Shown piece by piece: positions 20,495 to 28,539 of a stretch of 64,000 nucleotides of DNA. The stretch lies in contig NZ_JODM01000019.1 of NCBI RefSeq assembly GCF_000717995.1, positions 55,780 to 119,779 of the forward strand, given 5' to 3'. The notes beneath the pieces are model-generated. The model did not search any database and had not been told where the DNA came from. It saw only the letters and a program-made list of their open reading frames with translations. This DNA comes from Streptomyces violaceorubidus. GTDB taxonomy: Bacteria > Actinomycetota > Actinomycetes > Streptomycetales > Streptomycetaceae. The position numbers and the translations under genes were made by a program. Position 1 is the first letter of the stretch. The number at the start of each line of letters is the position of its first letter.

Positions 20495-20766
20495 GGAAGG
20501 TTCCGCGTAGGGACGGACGTCGTAGCGCCGCCCTCGAACTCGGGAGCCACCTGGGTCGGGCAGCGCACCGACCACAAGACTTCGCCAGGCCGTGCACGAC
20601 AAGGGGTACGGAACCGGCGAGACAAGACACGGAGAGCTTCCGAGCGGCGCCCGCGCCCCGGACGGCGGCGACCGCGCACCGCGCGAGCCGCGGACGTCAC
20701 CGGCGGTCGACATGTCGATGCCGGACCAGGCGCGGCGCCCGGGAGCCTGACGGGAGAAACCCCCGC

Positions 20767-23700
20767 ATGCTCGAACCGACCGAACCCACCGAGTCGTCGA
20801 CCGCTTCGACGGACTCCGGATCCAACACCCCCAGCGACACCCTGCCGCCGCGCCGTCGGCGCAGGGCCGCGTCCCGCCCGGCGGGACCGCCGTCCGGCGG
20901 CTCCGAGGCGCCGACGGAGACCGTCGCGCCGGCCCCCGCCGAGGTGGCCGAGGCCCCCGAGCCGGCTGCCGAGTCGGCCGCCCCCGCCCGACCGCGGCGC
21001 CGTGCGGTGCGCCGTGCCTCCGCGCCCGCCGGGGCCCCCGCCGCGGCGGAGGCGGCCGAGACCGTCGTGCCCGCGGCCCCTGCCGCCGAGGCGGCCCCGG
21101 CCCAGGCCGAGGAGGCCGTCGAGGCCACAGAGCCCGCCGCGAGCGCCGCGCCCAAGGGGCGTACCCGCCGTCGTGCCACGCGCAGTGTGACCTCGGCCAG
21201 CGAGCCGGCCGCCGTCGAGCCCGCCGTCACCGAGCCGGTCGCCGCCGTGGCTTCCGAGCCCGCCGAGGACGAGACGGAAGAAGCCGGGACCGAGGCCGAG
21301 AGCGCCGCGCCCAAGGGCCGGACCCGTCGTCGTGCCACGCGCCGTGTGACCGCCCCGGCCGAGGCGCCCGCCGAAGAGAGCGCGCCCGAGGCCGCCGCGG
21401 CTGCCGAGCCGGCCAGGGCGAAGAAGAAGGCCGAGACCACCGCACCCGCCGAGGCCGCCGCGCCCGCCGCGTCCGTGGAGGGTGCCGAGTCCGGTGAGGA
21501 CGCCGGGCCGCGTCGTGCGCGCCGCCGGTCCACCCGTAAGGCCGCCACCGGTTTCGCCGCCCCGCCGCAGGGCGCCGCGGCGTCCGGCGAGGCGGAGGCG
21601 CCCAAGCGTCCGTCGCGTCCCGCGGTCGCCGTGTTCCAGGCGCCCGTGTTCGCCGAGCCCCAGTTCCAGACGCCCGAGCGGGCCGCGGCCGAGGCCGCCG
21701 CCGAGGCGGCCGGTGCCGGGTCGGCCAAGCCGGTCGAGGAGAGCGTGGAGGCCCCGGAGGAGCCGTCCGCCGGATCGCGCCGCCGCCGCAAGCGCCGGGG
21801 TGCCGCGGCCGAGGAGGCCGCCGAGGAGCGGGCCACCGCCGCCGTGGCCGAGGACGTGCTCCGGGAAGCGGACCACGGCGACGCCGAGTTGGACGCCGAG
21901 GCCGAGGCCGAGACCGAGGCCGAGGGCGACGAGTCGGGCGAGGACCACGACGACGCCGAGGGCTACGAGGAGTCCGGCTCGCGCCGTCGCCGTCGCCGGG
22001 GCGGCCGTCGCCGTCGCCGGGGTGACGCCGCCGACGGCGACCTGACGGACGGCGAGGGCGAGCACACCGCCGCCGAGCAGGACGCCGCGGACACCGCCGA
22101 GCAGGCGGACGAGGACGCCGAGGAGGGCGAGGAGGCCGCGGGCGAGAGCGGTTCCAGCAGCAGCCGTCGCCGCCGTCGCCGTCGTCGCCGGGCCGGGGAC
22201 GGCTCCGGGGAGGCCGAGACCTCCTCCTCCGACGACCCCGAGCGCACCGTCGTCAAGGTCCGCGAGCCGCGACCCGCGCGGGAGAAGAGCGAGCCGTCCG
22301 ACGAGGTGCAGTCCATCAAGGGCTCGACCCGTCTGGAGGCCAAGAAGCAGCGCCGCCGGGAGGGCCGCGAGCAGGGCCGCCGGCGCGTGCCGATCATCAC
22401 CGAGGCCGAGTTCCTGGCCCGCCGCGAGGCCGTCGAGCGGGTCATGGTCGTCCGCCAGCACGGCGAGCGCACCCAGATCGGCGTCCTGGAGGACGGCGTG
22501 CTCGTCGAGCACTACGTCAACAAGGAGCAGGCCACCTCGTACGTCGGCAACGTCTACCTCGGCAAGGTGCAGAACGTGCTGCCGTCGATGGAGGCCGCCT
22601 TCATCGACATCGGCAAGGGCCGCAACGCCGTCCTGTATGCCGGTGAGGTCAACTTCGAGGCGCTGGGCATGGCCAACGGCCCGCGCCGCATCGAGTCCGC
22701 CCTCAAGTCCGGCCAGCCGGTCCTGGTGCAGGTCACCAAGGACCCGATCGGCCACAAGGGCGCCCGCCTGACCAGCCAGGTCTCGCTGCCCGGCCGCTAC
22801 CTGGTCTACGTGCCCGAGGGCTCGATGACCGGCATCAGCCGCAAGCTGCCCGACACCGAGCGGTCCCGGCTGAAGACGATCCTGAAGAAGATCGTCCCCG
22901 AGGACGCGGGCGTCATCGTGCGCACCGCCGCCGAGGGCGCCAGCGAGGACGAGCTGCGCCGCGACGTCGAGCGGCTCCAGGCGCAGTGGGAGGACATCCA
23001 GAAGAAGGCGAAGAGCGGCGGCAGCTCCAACGCGCCGACGCTGCTCTACGGCGAGCCGGACATGACCGTCCGGGTCGTGCGCGACATCTTCAACGAGGAC
23101 TTCTCCAAGGTCGTCGTCAGCGGCGACGACGCCTGGCAGACCATCCACGGCTACGTGTCCCACGTGGCGCCGGACCTGGCCGAGCGGCTGTCCAGGTGGA
23201 CCAGCGAGGTCGACGTCTTCGCCACGTACCGGATCGACGAGCAGCTCGCCAAGGCGCTGGACCGCAAGGTCTGGCTGCCCAGTGGCGGTTCGCTGGTGAT
23301 CGACCGGACCGAGGCGATGGTCGTCATCGACGTCAACACCGGCAAGTTCACCGGTCAGGGCGGCAACCTCGAGGAGACGGTCACCAGGAACAACCTGGAG
23401 GCTGCCGAGGAGATCGTGCGTCAGCTCAGGCTGCGCGACCTCGGCGGCATCATCGTCATCGACTTCATCGACATGGTCCTGGAGTCCAACCGGGACCTGG
23501 TGCTGCGGCGCCTGCTGGAGTGCCTGGGCCGGGACCGGACCAAGCACCAGGTCGCCGAGGTGACCTCGCTGGGCCTGGTGCAGATGACCCGCAAGCGGGT
23601 CGGCCAGGGCCTGCTGGAGTCGTTCTCGGAGACCTGCGTCCACTGCAACGGCCGCGGTGTCATCGTCCACCTCGACCAGCCGACGTCCGCCGCGGGCGGC

Positions 23701-24768
23701 GGCGGTGGCAAGCGCCGCAAGCGGGCCCGGGCCGGCGGCGAGCAGCCGCACGAGCACGAGGCCCTCGCCGGGGTCGAGACCGGCCCCACGGCGGAGCAGG
23801 AGGCGGACACCGAGTCCGAGTCCGAGGTCGCCGCCGAGGTGGCGGAGCCGGTCGCCCTCCCGGCGCCCGACTTCAGCGCGGACGAGGAGCTGTACAGCAG
23901 CGCCGCCGAGGCCGAGGCCGCCGCCACCCGTGGTCGTGGCCGCCGTCGCGCGAGCCGTCGGGCGTCCGCCCCGGCGGGTGCGCCGAAGGCCGCGAAGGGC
24001 GGGGCCACGCAGGCCGCGAGCGCGCCCGTCGAGGCGCCGACCGCGCAGGACGTCACCGTGCGGGAGGAGGTCGAGCGTCCCGTGCGGCGCGAGCCCGCCG
24101 CCGAGGTGCTGGCCGAGCCCGCCGCCGTCGAGGACGCCGTCTCCGGTGCCCCGGCCCCGGCCCCGGCTCCGGCCGAGGCCCCGGCGCCCGTGTCGGAGGA
24201 GGCCGCGCCCAAGGGCCGTACCCGCCGTCGGGCCACCCGGAAGGTGTCCGCACCGGCCGGTTCGCCCGAGGGTGCCGAGGCCGCCGTGCTGACGGTCCCG
24301 GAGACCACGGCGTCGGAGCGGTCCGAGCAGCCGGAGCAGGCCCCGGTGGCCGCCGAGGTGGCCGAGAGCGCCGCCCCGGCCCGTCCGCGGCGCCGTGCGG
24401 TGCGCAAGCCCACCACGTCCACCGCGTCCGAGGAGGCGGCCGTCGTGGTCGTCCCGTCGGCGCCGGCGGAGGTCCAGGCGGAGCCCGAGGCGGCCGGTGC
24501 GCCGGCCGTGGACGCCGGTGACGAGGCCGCGCCGGCCAAGAAGGCGGCGGCCCGCAAGACGGCCAAGAAGGCGACGGCGAAGAAGGCCGCCACCAAGAAG
24601 ACCGCGGCCAAGAAGACGACGACCGCGAAGAAGGCCACGGCCAAGAAGGCGACCGCCAAGACGACGACCGCCAAGAAGGCCACGGCCAAGAAGACGGCGT
24701 CGAAGAAGACCGCGGCGGCCGCCCAGCAGGCACCGTCGTCGGTCACGGCCGGTACCGACGAGGGCTGA
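20767..24768 (+). CDS. rne: RNase E/G family endoribonuclease with long disordered arms
   Basis: 1333 aa. The catalytic part occupies about 545-985: an S1 domain (YVGNVYLGKVQNVLPSMEAA), a DNase I-like domain with Asp855 (VIDVNTG) and the Asp899/Asp902 segment (IDFIDM), and the zinc link Cys957-VH-Cys960. The arms before and after it are rich in Ala, Glu and Arg and contain repeats of KGRTRRRATR and RPRRRAVR; the C-terminus is a histone H1-like series of AKK and TAKKA units. The E. coli enzyme carries its scaffold only at the C-terminus, so the arrangement here is the Streptomyces RNase ES type. It processes rRNA and decays mRNA. ATG 20767 has SD GGGAGA. Confidence 0.94.
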   Translation: MLEPTEPTESSTASTDSGSNTPSDTLPPRRRRRAASRPAGPPSGGSEAPTETVAPAPAEVAEAPEPAAESAAPARPRRRAVRRASAPAGAPAAAEAAETVVPAAPAAEAAPAQAEEAVEATEPAASAAPKGRTRRRATRSVTSASEPAAVEPAVTEPVAAVASEPAEDETEEAGTEAESAAPKGRTRRRATRRVTAPAEAPAEESAPEAAAAAEPARAKKKAETTAPAEAAAPAASVEGAESGEDAGPRRARRRSTRKAATGFAAPPQGAAASGEAEAPKRPSRPAVAVFQAPVFAEPQFQTPERAAAEAAAEAAGAGSAKPVEESVEAPEEPSAGSRRRRKRRGAAAEEAAEERATAAVAEDVLREADHGDAELDAEAEAETEAEGDESGEDHDDAEGYEESGSRRRRRRGGRRRRRGDAADGDLTDGEGEHTAAEQDAADTAEQADEDAEEGEEAAGESGSSSSRRRRRRRRRAGDGSGEAETSSSDDPERTVVKVREPRPAREKSEPSDEVQSIKGSTRLEAKKQRRREGREQGRRRVPIITEAEFLARREAVERVMVVRQHGERTQIGVLEDGVLVEHYVNKEQATSYVGNVYLGKVQNVLPSMEAAFIDIGKGRNAVLYAGEVNFEALGMANGPRRIESALKSGQPVLVQVTKDPIGHKGARLTSQVSLPGRYLVYVPEGSMTGISRKLPDTERSRLKTILKKIVPEDAGVIVRTAAEGASEDELRRDVERLQAQWEDIQKKAKSGGSSNAPTLLYGEPDMTVRVVRDIFNEDFSKVVVSGDDAWQTIHGYVSHVAPDLAERLSRWTSEVDVFATYRIDEQLAKALDRKVWLPSGGSLVIDRTEAMVVIDVNTGKFTGQGGNLEETVTRNNLEAAEEIVRQLRLRDLGGIIVIDFIDMVLESNRDLVLRRLLECLGRDRTKHQVAEVTSLGLVQMTRKRVGQGLLESFSETCVHCNGRGVIVHLDQPTSAAGGGGGKRRKRARAGGEQPHEHEALAGVETGPTAEQEADTESESEVAAEVAEPVALPAPDFSADEELYSSAAEAEAAATRGRGRRRASRRASAPAGAPKAAKGGATQAASAPVEAPTAQDVTVREEVERPVRREPAAEVLAEPAAVEDAVSGAPAPAPAPAEAPAPVSEEAAPKGRTRRRATRKVSAPAGSPEGAEAAVLTVPETTASERSEQPEQAPVAAEVAESAAPARPRRRAVRKPTTSTASEEAAVVVVPSAPAEVQAEPEAAGAPAVDAGDEAAPAKKAAARKTAKKATAKKAATKKTAAKKTTTAKKATAKKATAKTTTAKKATAKKTASKKTAAAAQQAPSSVTAGTDEG

Positions 24769-24792
24769 CCCGGCACCTGTCCCGAAACATGT

Positions 24793-24828
24793 GGCCCCGT
24801 CCGGACGGATTCGCGTCCGGACGGGGCC
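24793..24828 (+). terminator. rne terminator
   Basis: Perfect 15-bp stem GGCCCCGTCCGGACG with its complement around a GATTCG loop, 25 bases after the rne stop. Confidence 0.82.
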
Positions 24829-24908
24829 GCACGTTTCCCCGGGCCTCGCCGGGCGCATCATCAACGACAGCCGCGTCGCCGCGGCGACGGGCGAGGAGAG
24901 GAGATCGC

Positions 24909-25970
24909 GTGCCGGTGCTGACGAGGCTCATCCCCTCGCCGCTCGTCGTGGACGTCCGGCCGGGCGCCCTGGACGACCTGGCGAGCGTCCTCGCGGACCA
25001 GCGGATCTCGCAGTCCGGGAAGCTGGGCGTGGCGATCAGCGACGGCTCCGGGGCTCGGCTGCGCAGGCGGCTGGAGCCGTCCCTGCCCGGCGCGGACTGG
25101 TTCGAGGTCGGCGGCGGCACGATCGACGACGCGGTGCGGCTGGCCGACGGCATGAAGTCGGGGCGCTACGACGCGGTCGTCGGGCTCGGCGGCGGCAAGG
25201 TCATCGACTGCGCCAAGTTCGCCGCGGCCCGGGTGGGCCTGCCCATGGTCGCCGTGGCCACCAACCTGTCCCACGACGGCATCTGCTCGCCGGTCTCGAT
25301 CCTCGACAACGACGCGGGCCGCGGTTCCTACGGTGTGCCGACGCCGATCGCGCTCGTCGTGGACCTCGCGGTGATCCGCGAGGCGCCGATCCGTTTCGTG
25401 CGCTCCGGGATCGGCGACGCCGTCTCCAACGTCTCCGCGGTCGCCGACTGGGAGCTGGCCCACCGGGTGAACGGCGAGAAGGTCGACGGCCTCGCCGCCG
25501 CCCTGGCCCGGCAGGCCGGCGAGGCCGTGCTGCGCCACCCGGGGGGCTGCGGCGACGACGGGTTCCTGACCGTGCTGACCGAGGGCCTGGTGCTGTCCGG
25601 CATCGCCATGACCATCGCCGGGCACACCCGCCCCTCGTCCGGCGCCTGCCACGAGATCAGCCACGCCCTCGACCTGCTGTATCCCCGGCGCGCGGCCAGC
25701 CACGGCGAGCAGGTGGGCATCGGCGCGGCCTTCGCGACGTACCTGCGCGGTGACCGGGAGGGCTCCCTGCTGATGGCGGACACGCTGCGCCGGCACGGGC
25801 TGCCGGTGGTGGCCCGGGACATCGGGTTCGCCGACGAGGAGTTCGTGCGGGCCGTCGGGTTCGCGCCGCAGACCCGGCCCGGCCGGTACACGATCCTGGA
25901 GCACCTCGACCTGTCGCCCGCGCGGGCGGGGGAGGCGTACGCCGAGTACGTCGCGGCGGTGAGCGGGTGA
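24909..25970 (+). CDS. glycerol-1-phosphate dehydrogenase-like metal-dependent alcohol dehydrogenase
   Basis: 353 aa from GTG 24909, which has SD GGAGAGGAG. Family features: the dinucleotide-binding GLGGGKVIDCAK, the metal and substrate segment NLSHDGICSPVSI, the His motif TRPSSGACHEISHALD and HGEQVGIG near 270. These are the landmarks of the G1P dehydrogenase branch (archaeal EgsA, Bacillus AraM), which reduces dihydroxyacetone phosphate with NAD(P)H; the metal ligands Asp and two His are present. An enzyme of this family between rne and rplU is unusual, and no lipid or cytidylyltransferase gene lies next to it. It may instead act on another polyol or sugar phosphate. Confidence 0.8.
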   Translation: MPVLTRLIPSPLVVDVRPGALDDLASVLADQRISQSGKLGVAISDGSGARLRRRLEPSLPGADWFEVGGGTIDDAVRLADGMKSGRYDAVVGLGGGKVIDCAKFAAARVGLPMVAVATNLSHDGICSPVSILDNDAGRGSYGVPTPIALVVDLAVIREAPIRFVRSGIGDAVSNVSAVADWELAHRVNGEKVDGLAAALARQAGEAVLRHPGGCGDDGFLTVLTEGLVLSGIAMTIAGHTRPSSGACHEISHALDLLYPRRAASHGEQVGIGAAFATYLRGDREGSLLMADTLRRHGLPVVARDIGFADEEFVRAVGFAPQTRPGRYTILEHLDLSPARAGEAYAEYVAAVSG

Positions 25971-26006
25971 CGGCGGGGCCCCGGTCCCGGGAGCAGCGGG
26001 CCCGGT

Positions 26007-26035
26007 TTGACCCCTGTCGTACGGCCCCGTAATCT
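26007..26035 (+). promoter_or_regulatory. rplU promoter
   Basis: TTGACC and TAATCT are separated by exactly 17 bases, the best match to a housekeeping (HrdB) promoter seen in the window. It predicts a start near 26042 and a leader of about 148 bases before rplU, long enough for autoregulation by a ribosomal protein. No known leader structure was recognised. Confidence 0.72.
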
Positions 26036-26189
26036 TGACCGTCGGCGTGTCGACTGACGCGTCACATCCCCGTAAACCTCTTTCCTTCCGGGTGCGGGCC
26101 CCCGTGGCCCCGGCCGGGAGAGGCTGTCCGTGTGTCACCGGGTGGCTGGACTGCGGGGGTGCCGTTCCGAGCGAGAGAGTGAGATCCGC

Positions 26190-26510
26190 GTGTACGCCAT
26201 CGTGCGCAGCGGTGGTCGCCAGCACAAGGTTGCTGTCGGCGACATCGTTGAGGTTGACAAGATTTCCACCGCCCAGGTCGGCGACACGGTCGAGCTCTCG
26301 ACCCTGCTCGTCGTCGACGGCGACGCTGTGACCAGCGACCCGTGGGTGCTGGCCGGCATCAAGGTCCAGGCCGAGGTCGTGGACCACCACAAGGGCCAGA
26401 AGATCGACATTCTGCGCTACAAGAACAAGACCGGCTACCGCCGTCGTCAGGGCCACCGCCAGCAGTACACGGCGATCAAGGTCACTGAGATCCCCGCGGC
26501 TGCGAAGTAA
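26190..26510 (+). CDS. rplU: ribosomal protein bL21
   Basis: 106 aa, family length, from GTG 26190. It begins [17 protein letters not shown] and contains [23 protein letters not shown] basic sequence ([19 protein letters not shown]) for binding 23S rRNA. First gene of rplU-rpmA-obgE; rpmA starts 14 bases after the stop. Confidence 0.97.
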   Translation: MYAIVRSGGRQHKVAVGDIVEVDKISTAQVGDTVELSTLLVVDGDAVTSDPWVLAGIKVQAEVVDHHKGQKIDILRYKNKTGYRRRQGHRQQYTAIKVTEIPAAAK

Positions 26511-26524
26511 GGGACTGAGGAGAC

Positions 26525-26779
26525 ATGGCACACAAGAAGGGCGCATCGTCCACCCGGAACGGTCGCGACTCGAATGCCCAGCGGCTCGGCGTGAAGCGCT
26601 TCGGCGGTCAGGCCGTCAACGCGGGTGAGATCCTGGTCCGCCAGCGTGGCACCCACTTCCACCCGGGCGCCGGTGTCGGTCGCGGTGGCGACGACACGCT
26701 GTTCGCGCTGCAGGCCGGTGCGGTGCAGTTCGGCACCCACCGTGGCCGCAAGGTCGTGAACATCGTTCCGGTCGCCTGA
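26525..26779 (+). CDS. rpmA: ribosomal protein bL27
   Basis: 84 aa. [20 protein letters not shown] is the flexible N-terminus that reaches toward the peptidyl transferase centre; [16 protein letters not shown] and [10 protein letters not shown] are conserved. There is no N-terminal cleavage extension of the Firmicutes type. ATG 26525 has SD (AGGAGA) directly upstream. Confidence 0.97.
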   Translation: MAHKKGASSTRNGRDSNAQRLGVKRFGGQAVNAGEILVRQRGTHFHPGAGVGRGGDDTLFALQAGAVQFGTHRGRKVVNIVPVA

Positions 26780-26789
26780 TCGGACACTT

Positions 26790-26840
26790 TCGCGAGGCGG
26801 GCCTCACTTCCCCGAGGGGAAGCGGGTCCGCCTTTCGCGT
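26790..26840 (+). terminator. hairpin between rpmA and obgE
   Basis: Imperfect outer stem (CGCGAGGCGG against CCGCCTTTCGCG) with an inner perfect stem CTTCCCC/GGGGAAG. Probably attenuates the ribosomal protein transcript before obgE. Confidence 0.6.
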
Positions 26841-26841
26841 G

Positions 26842-26870
26842 TTGACCAAGAGACATTCCCGCAGTAGGCA
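26842..26870 (+). promoter_or_regulatory. possible obgE promoter
   Basis: TTGACC with 17 bases to TAGGCA. The -35 is good; the -10 lacks the final T. It follows the rpmA hairpin directly and precedes obgE by 20 bases. Confidence 0.45.
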
Positions 26871-26889
26871 GTAACTGGAGGCACATCCC

Positions 26890-28326
26890 ATGACCACCTT
26901 CGTGGACCGCGTCGAACTGCACGTCGCCGCGGGTAACGGAGGCCACGGCTGTGCCTCCGTCCACCGTGAGAAGTTCAAGCCGCTCGGCGGCCCGGACGGC
27001 GGCAACGGCGGCCGTGGCGGCGACGTGATCCTCACCGTGGACCAGTCGGTGACCACGCTCCTCGACTACCACCACTCCCCGCACCGCAAGGCCACAGGCG
27101 GCAAGCCCGGCGAGGGCGGCAACCGCTCCGGCAAGGACGGCCAGGACCTGGTCCTGCCCGTGCCCGACGGCACCGTGGTCCTCGACGGCGCGGGCAACGT
27201 GCTGGCCGACCTGGTCGGTCACGGCACCTCCTACGTCGCCGCGCAGGGCGGCCGGGGCGGCCTCGGCAACGCGGCGCTGGCCTCGGCCCGGCGCAAGGCG
27301 CCCGGCTTCGCGCTGCTCGGCGAGCCCGGGGACCTCCAGGACATCCACCTGGAGCTGAAGACCGTCGCCGACGTGGCGCTGGTCGGCTACCCGAGCGCCG
27401 GCAAGTCCTCGCTGATCTCCGTGCTGAGCGCGGCCAAGCCGAAGATCGCCGACTACCCCTTCACGACCCTCGTCCCCAACCTGGGCGTGGTGACGGCCGG
27501 ATCGACGGTGTACACGGTCGCCGACGTCCCCGGTCTCATCCCCGGCGCCAGCCAGGGCAAGGGCCTGGGCCTGGAGTTCCTGCGGCACGTGGAGCGGTGC
27601 AGCGTGCTGGTGCACGTCCTGGACACGGCGACGCTGGAGTCCGAGCGCGACCCGCTCTCCGACCTCGACGTCATCGAGGCCGAGCTGCGCGAGTACGGCG
27701 GGCTGGACAACCGGCCCCGGATCGTCGTCCTCAACAAGATCGACGTACCCGACGGCAAGGACCTCGCCGAGATGGTCCGGCCGGACCTCGAGGCGCGCGG
27801 CTACCGGGTCTTCGAGGTGTCGGCCGTGGCCCACATGGGCCTGAAGGAGCTGTCCTTCGCCCTGGCCGAGCTGGTCGCCACGGCGCGCGCGGCCCGGCCC
27901 AAGGAGGAGGCCACGCGGATCGTCATCCGGCCCAAGGCCGTGGACGACGCCGGCTTCACCGTCACCCGCGAGGAGGACGGCCTGTTCCGGGTGCGCGGCG
28001 AGAAGCCCGAACGCTGGGTGCGCCAGACCGACTTCAACAACGACGAGGCCGTCGGTTACCTCTCCGACCGGCTCAACCGCCTCGGTGTCGAGGAGCGGTT
28101 GATGAAGGCGGGCGCCCGCGGCGGCGACGGCGTTGCCATCGGTCCCGAGGACAACGCGGTCGTCTTCGACTGGGAGCCCTCGGTCACGGCGGGCGCCGAG
28201 ATGCTCGGCCGCCGCGGCGAGGACCACCGCTTCGAGGCGCCGCGCCCGGCGGCCCAGCGGCGCCGGGACCGCGAGGCCGAACGGGACGAGGCCCAGCAGG
28301 AGTTCGACGGCTTCGAGCCGTTCTGA
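26890..28326 (+). CDS. obgE: Obg family GTPase
   Basis: 478 aa. Three domains: the glycine-rich Obg fold (residues 1 to about 158; GGNGGRGGD and GGRGGLGN), the GTPase domain with P-loop GYPSAGKS at 166-173, DVPGLI (G3) and NKID (G4), and a C-terminal OCT domain (about 305-385) followed by a charged tail. Obg acts in late assembly of the 50S subunit; in Streptomyces it has been linked to the onset of sporulation. ATG 26890 has SD TGGAGG. Confidence 0.97.
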   Translation: MTTFVDRVELHVAAGNGGHGCASVHREKFKPLGGPDGGNGGRGGDVILTVDQSVTTLLDYHHSPHRKATGGKPGEGGNRSGKDGQDLVLPVPDGTVVLDGAGNVLADLVGHGTSYVAAQGGRGGLGNAALASARRKAPGFALLGEPGDLQDIHLELKTVADVALVGYPSAGKSSLISVLSAAKPKIADYPFTTLVPNLGVVTAGSTVYTVADVPGLIPGASQGKGLGLEFLRHVERCSVLVHVLDTATLESERDPLSDLDVIEAELREYGGLDNRPRIVVLNKIDVPDGKDLAEMVRPDLEARGYRVFEVSAVAHMGLKELSFALAELVATARAARPKEEATRIVIRPKAVDDAGFTVTREEDGLFRVRGEKPERWVRQTDFNNDEAVGYLSDRLNRLGVEERLMKAGARGGDGVAIGPEDNAVVFDWEPSVTAGAEMLGRRGEDHRFEAPRPAAQRRRDREAERDEAQQEFDGFEPF

Positions 28327-28350
28327 TCCCCTGCGGCAGCACCGCGCACG

Positions 28351-28382
28351 GCCGCCCGTGGAACCATGGTCCCGCGGGCGGC
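28351..28382 (+). terminator. obgE terminator
   Basis: Stem GCCGCCCG / CGGGCGGC with a partly paired interior, 25 bases after the obgE stop. Confidence 0.6.
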
Positions 28383-28539
28383 ATCTTGCTGTTCGCAGGG
28401 TTACACAGGTGTGTCGGGGCCGTGATCTGCCGTCCGGCATCCGTGTGTACTTTGTGAGGAGGATGTGGCCACCCGTGCGTGGCCAGGGGCGGGGGCACGG
28501 CCCGACCAGCCGTTCCCGGGAGCAGAGAGAAGCCGCAAA

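Noticed and set aside
19738..24864. 1708-codon minus-strand frame opposite the DUF2344 gene and rne
   Set aside because: Leu/Gly/Arg-rich mirror of the Ala/Glu/Arg arms of the RNase; no domain.
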